A stretch of 64,000 nucleotides of DNA, taken from positions 1,054,001 to 1,118,000 of the forward strand of contig NW_020194555.1 of assembly GCF_002865645.1 (NCBI RefSeq), given 5' to 3'. The notes beneath the pieces were generated by a model, which was not told the origin of the DNA, made no database searches, and saw only the letters and a list, made by a program, of their open reading frames with translations. The DNA comes from Hyaloscypha bicolor E (lineage: Eukaryota > Ascomycota > Leotiomycetes > Helotiales > Hyaloscyphaceae). Shown one piece after another: positions 59,580-64,000 of this stretch (the first letter of the stretch is position 1; every line of letters starts with the position of its first letter). The translations under genes and the position numbers were made by a program.

Positions 59580-62500
59580 ATGACTAGTCCGCTTACGGGT
59601 TATTATATAGCTTGCGGAGCCCTTTATTTTAGCTATATGGATAATTACTTTAAGGCTTATTATAAGAAGGGTAATATAATACTTCCTCTAATCCGCAAGC
59701 CTTCTCTATATCTCTCTTATCTCTTTACGGGTAATAACTCGCTTTACCGGGCTTTTCGGACAAATATCCGGGTATATAATTATACTTTTGCCTTTATATT
59801 AATTAGCTATAAGAAAGATACCCGGATTAATTTCTCTTATAGGATCTAGTACTTTTAGATCTATAGCAAGCTTTTCTATTTCTAAGGCCTGCTATAGCCC
59901 GCTTTATATACCGAACTCTCCTTTATATAGCTCTTCTTTTATAATTCGCTCTTTATAACTAATATATGGGCTACTAACTTCCCTTACTTAGATTATATAG
60001 TTCTTTTATAGCTTACGGATATGCTTATAAATTATAATCCGTTTATTATAGTCTATAAGATAGCCTATAAGTGTCTTATAAGCTAATAAACCGATTTCCG
60101 GATCTTACTTAATCCGCAAATATACTTAATTCTTGAATTAGATACGAATTATTATTATAAGAATCTTCCTATAAGTAATAAGGTTATAGCTCTTATTCCG
60201 GACAAGTATATGGATATAAGCCGCCGCAATCTGATACTTATAGTCTGTAAGGCAGGCCGCAAGCGTCTGTAAATACATATAATTAATATTATATATATAG
60301 TATATATACTACTTTACTATATCTTGCTCTTTTTATATAGTAACCCGGGCTAGTACTATGATTTATAGTTATAGGACCATAATAGGACCCGTTAGTAAAT
60401 ATGACTAAAATAGCGGGTTTTTTACCGGTACTACCTCTATAGTTATTTGGCCTTTTCCCTACTCTTTTATACTAGCTATCTCTTTTAGTAATATATTATT
60501 AATACGTATATTACCTATAAGACTACCTCATTTAACTAGCTCCGCTTATACTAGTAGAATATTCGTATAGATATATATATAGGACTTGCAAATACTCTAA
60601 TTCATAAGAATATCCGTATAAGTAATATTAGCTATTATTTTATTTTCCTATTAAGCTTTATAGGTAGTAATTACTTTATATAATAGCTCTTTTAAGACTT
60701 AATAGCTATTATATAATATTTTGGTAAGCTAAGCTTCTTTATTACTTTTATAACTAACCCGTACTAGCCTGAGATTATAGATTATTTCTTAAACGGGTAA
60801 TAAGCTATTAATTATCCGGATCTCCTTTACCGGGTCTTTATATTAAAGGTAAGAGAGCTATTTATAGACCTAAAAAATTACCTTTTTGGACTATATATAG
60901 GCTATATATATATAATTAAGTACTAGAAGTATAGCCTCCTATATATATATCTACTCTTATTTCTTAGGAAAGAAGCTATTTTCTTAATTCCCGATTTAGT
61001 TAATAAAGTTATTTATACTAAGCTTCTAGACCCGTTATGGGATCCTATAGGCAAACTTATAATTATAGTAACTAGTCAGATATTTTATAGACTATATGGC
61101 CTCGAAAATAATCCAAAAGCCCTATATATAGTTCATAAGATACCTATAGCCCTGCTTATATACCAGAAGAGGTTCCCTAAGGTATTTGCGGCTATAATAA
61201 TTATTTATAAGAATAGGTATCCCGAGTACTAGTACCGGGATAATAGCCATATATTTATAGTCTATAAACCAGGCTTTCCAGGCCAGGAAGTTATCTGTAA
61301 TAATTACTAGATTATTTTATATAACCTGTATCTTCTCTAGAAGTTCCGCTCCTATATTAATATCGAGGTTTATACTTCTATATAAGTAATTAAGTATATT
61401 TATAAATATGTCTATAAAGGAATAAATTATATAATTATTATAGTTTCAGGAATAAATAATAAGATTACCTAATATTTTTAAGCTCGGTATATAGGCCCTA
61501 TAGAGGCTTTCTGGCGCCTGTTCGAGTACCTAACGTATTAGGAGTTTCCCCTAATCTAGTACTTAGTAATCTATTTCTCTGGGTAATATATAATCTACTT
61601 TATAAATAATCTCTTACCCGAGTAAATAGCAAACCGGGCCGCAAATACCCGTTTAACCTTAATAGCTTTCTTTAAGTATAATATAATATATAAGGACAGC
61701 TATTAGTACTTCTACTATAAGTTCCTATAGTACTTTATATGAGTTATCAAGACCCGGATATAGAAGCCCTATAAGCGAGAGTATAGTATTAGCTATATTT
61801 ATTACTATAGCCCGGTTTCGGGTAAGTAATTCTATTTATAGCTCTTACTAATAATTATATACGGTCTGTAGTCTTTTAATAAGCTCTATTTAGTTAAGGG
61901 CGTCCGTTATCCCACATACTATACTGCCTATATTACCTGCGGTTTAGTAGAAAATAATTAGAAGTAGTTCTAGTACTTTAACGAGGCTATTTTATTAATA
62001 ACCGGCTATGGTTTACGGATACTCTTTCTTATAAGTATCTGCTAGTAGCTAATTATGAATATGCGAGTAATCTGGAACTAGTATAAGAAGTATTTCTGTA
62101 ATAACTTGGCCCGTAAGCTAGCCCATAACTTATTAATTAATTTCTTATTACTTTTAGTTAATCCTTACTATAATTATGGCCTCTTTTTACTTAATCTCGG
62201 CCTTACAGATCTCTAGTAAATGCTTATAAATATTACTCTATCTGAGAATACCTTTAATTAGACTATAAGCTACTATATAGCTAATTTACGGGTTAATTAT
62301 ACTTATGAGATATTACTAGTAACTATAATACAAGCCTAGCTAAATATAAACTAGTACTTCTACTTTTAGATAATTATAATAGTAATTACAAATAATTTAT
62401 AGACTATCCACTTTTACTTATAAGGCCCTAGTAGAACTAGTAAAACGTTTCTTTATAAGACCCTCTGCTACTATTACTATAGCCAAGGTAAGGTAGTCCT

Positions 62501-63741
62501 ATATATAATATTAATGGGTATTGCAGCTTTCCTTTTCCCGGACAAATACATGTTTTACTTCTAGTTCCGGATCCTGCTAGTTCCGGATCCTGCTCAAGCT
62601 TAATAAGTCGTCTATAAGTATAATTACTAAGACTAGCCGGCTTAGGGCTCTCTTATATTCTATAAACCTAATTATCTGAAACGAGGTACCTATATAGTAT
62701 AAGTACTACTTTGAAGTAATATACTGGCTAATAGTCGATTTATGGTCGGTTATAGATAATGTTTTCTTTAGAGGAATGCCTATAATTCTCGGGGAGAACT
62801 TTGCCTAGATTTTACTAGTAGTCCCATATAGTTTATAGGCCAATATAGTACGGGCCTGCTTATAGCGGATATAGATCTAGCTATAGCTCTATTAGTTATT
62901 ATTACGGATTAATATACGGGTCTATAATAATCCGTCCGAATAGGATTTTATAGACTGGATTAGTAATCTGCTATATAACCCGTCTTTAAATAGGTAGATT
63001 ATACTCCTGCCTTTTATTCCGTATACCTAGTTAGTTACAGACCTAATTAATTACATTTACCTGTAAGAGCAACTTTTATAGGCCCTATATAATTACTAGG
63101 CCTTTAGTAGATAAGTAATCCTATTAACCCTAAATAATATAGTTTGCAAGCTTAACTAAATAATTCTAGATATGTTTCCTGGCTAGAAATAGACGTATTT
63201 TATAGTAGATTTGGCTAATATAAATAAGGCAGATCCTGAAATTACAGAATTACCTCTAGAGGTTTTATAAAGTATCTATTTACCGGATCTATCCCTTTCT
63301 AAGCTATAACTCAAGATTAGTATACCCGTAATACTCTTATAGAATCTCTATTTATAGAAAGGGCTTTATAACGGGTTACGGATATTAATATATAGCTTTG
63401 GGAGATTCTTGATTTGGGTATGGCTATTAGGTAGTAACTTTAATAGCCAGTTACAGATAATTTCACGGATTAAGCTCTAGTCTACGAATTAATAACTATC
63501 TTTTATACTTTCCCGTAAGTAGTTTCTATTTATTTTATTCTTTATAATAACTATTAATAAGTTATAAGACTAGTTATTTAAGGTAGTAGAAGTAGATTTA
63601 TAATTACCGGTCTTTTCTTATGGCCAGTTTTATATAGCAGCCTTACGGGTAATCTTATAGGTAAGGCTTTATATTCTTTTACTCTCTAATATAAATTATA
63701 TAAGTAATATAGTATATCTAGAAATATTATAAAGTCTTACT
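59580..63741 (+). pseudogene. Helitron Rep-Pif1 helicase
   Basis: From ATG 59580 the N-terminal part reads YIACGALYFSYMD, then AFRTNIRVYNYTFAFILI (helitron-like N-domain), then DTNYYYKNLPISNKVIALIP. The Rep part follows with KFPKVF-type Cys-poor segment at about 61170, INIEVYTSI and KYIYKYVYKGIN at 61392, the YxxxY-K catalytic motif with both Tyr retained. Next is ARYIGPIEAFWRLFEY. The Pif1-type helicase has its Walker A at 62424-62447 in the same frame (GPSRTSKTF, Gly changed to Ser as G-to-A predicts). After a +1 shift come the Walker B-equivalent LIIQNEVPI, LILGENFAQILLVVP, INIRVYNNPSE, and a C-terminal INKLQDQ and GQFYIAALRV block ending near 63740. Many TAA/TAG stops make it non-functional. 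The single frameshift coincides with a 16-bp tandem duplication. Confidence 0.9.
62562..62593 (+). repeat. 16-bp perfect tandem duplication in the helicase
   Basis: TAGTTCCGGATCCTGC occurs twice without a gap (62562-62577 and 62578-62593). The reading frame upstream and the one downstream differ by exactly +1, which one 16-bp unit explains. Confidence 0.9.
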
Positions 63742-63890
63742 TAGCTTTTAACTTACTTATAGGTAACTTTATATACTTACGGGCTATTTTCCTTCTTATA
63801 CTATCTGTAAAGGGTCTATAAAGAGTCTGTATCTAATTTATATATTTAGTTAAAAGCCTTTATTATATTCCAAACCTATTCGGGATAAAT

Positions 63891-63963
63891 TTAGGGCAAA
63901 ATTATTACTAGCTCCGGAGCTTATATAGGGCTGCTAGTAATAATTTTAGTAGAGCGGCCCTAA
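63891..63963. repeat. Hairpin downstream of the Helitron helicase
   Basis: A perfect 15-bp inverted repeat, AAAATTATTACTAGC (63898-63912) against GCTAGTAATAATTTT (63933-63947), has a 20-nt loop. It is bracketed by TTAGGGC (63891-63897) and GCCCTAA (63957-63963). It may be the subterminal Helitron hairpin or an independent small foldback element. Confidence 0.7.
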
Positions 63964-64000
63964 ACTCGTCTATATAATACTGAGTTATAATCTATAAAAA

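Larger units (their letters stand above)
59400..64000 (+). mobile_element. Autonomous-type Helitron (Rep/helicase), RIP-mutated
   Basis: A plus-strand RepHel reading frame of about 1390 codons (59580 to about 63740) lies in moderately RIP-mutated DNA; the element's termini are not defined. Helitrons are rolling-circle DNA transposons without terminal inverted repeats. The 3' end should be a hairpin followed by CTRR, either near 63.9 kb or outside the window. The start given is approximate. Confidence 0.85.

Noticed and set aside
40000..64000. Giant Starship-type mobile element with a tyrosine recombinase captain
   Set aside because: The cargo-like mix (FunK1, SANT module, Helitron) prompted the idea, but I found no DUF3435-type recombinase frame and the parts are explained by nested ordinary transposons.
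1..64000. CRISPR arrays, rRNA and tRNA genes
   Set aside because: No regularly spaced repeats, no rRNA-like blocks, and no cloverleaf with intact box A/B was recognised on either strand.

Overview
The window looks like nuclear DNA of a filamentous ascomycete (Pezizomycotina). Its genes carry short spliceosomal introns (49-116 nt, one of about 245 nt) with GT(A/G)NG...AG ends. They include a PAC1/LIS1 homologue, a fungal hybrid histidine kinase, a GPI-anchored surface protein and an RCR-type membrane protein. The DNA is sharply two-toned. Gene-bearing islands of ordinary composition alternate with very AT-rich, TpA-rich blocks in which transposon reading frames stay readable but are peppered with TAA, TAG and TGA where CAA, CAG, TGG or CGA would be expected. 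That is the signature of repeat-induced point mutation (RIP). I cannot name the species. A leotiomycete-like fungus is only a guess.

Layout. 1-960: ordinary composition, no supported gene. 961-7250: RIP-degraded DNA transposons, with a Tc1/mariner-like DDE relic at about 1.4-2.05 kb and a Fot1/Pogo relic at 5.6-6.8 kb. 7250-12000: islands with foldback and short repeats, an ankyrin-type gene remnant, a broken GNAT acetyltransferase and an intact two-exon RCR-like gene. 12006-12624: a MITE. 13201-24209: the main gene island, with an FAD monooxygenase, a four-exon hybrid histidine kinase, a three-exon GPI-anchored protein and three-exon PAC1/LIS1. 24411-26822: a complete but RIP-degraded hAT element with TIRs and an 8-bp target duplication, 194 nt upstream of the PAC1 start codon. 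26.8-29.2 kb: AT-rich DNA and a little-mutated Pogo N-terminal fragment. 29.4-31.8 kb: a charged hypothetical protein convergent with a multi-pass membrane protein. 31.8-33.4 kb: repeats without a gene.

33.4-64.0 kb is a nest of transposons. A truncated Ty3/Gypsy copy (35.59-39.32 kb) shares its sequence with the inside of a near-complete 13.07-kb Gypsy element (42462-55532, minus strand) that has paired LTRs, RT, RNase H and integrase. The larger element also carries a long unrecognised reading frame downstream of pol. It abuts a SANT/Myb-like fragment. Next come a full-length but stop-ridden FunK1 protein-kinase gene (56.2-58.35 kb), a 39-bp direct repeat, and an autonomous-type Helitron (Rep plus Pif1 helicase, 59.6-63.7 kb, plus strand) whose end may lie outside the window.

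How it fits together: the intact genes are housekeeping or signalling functions (dynein regulation, two-component sensing, cell surface, redox) and show no sign of forming one pathway. The dominant process in the window is repeated transposon invasion, nesting and RIP inactivation, with several mutation boundaries preserved sharply enough to date insertions relative to one another.
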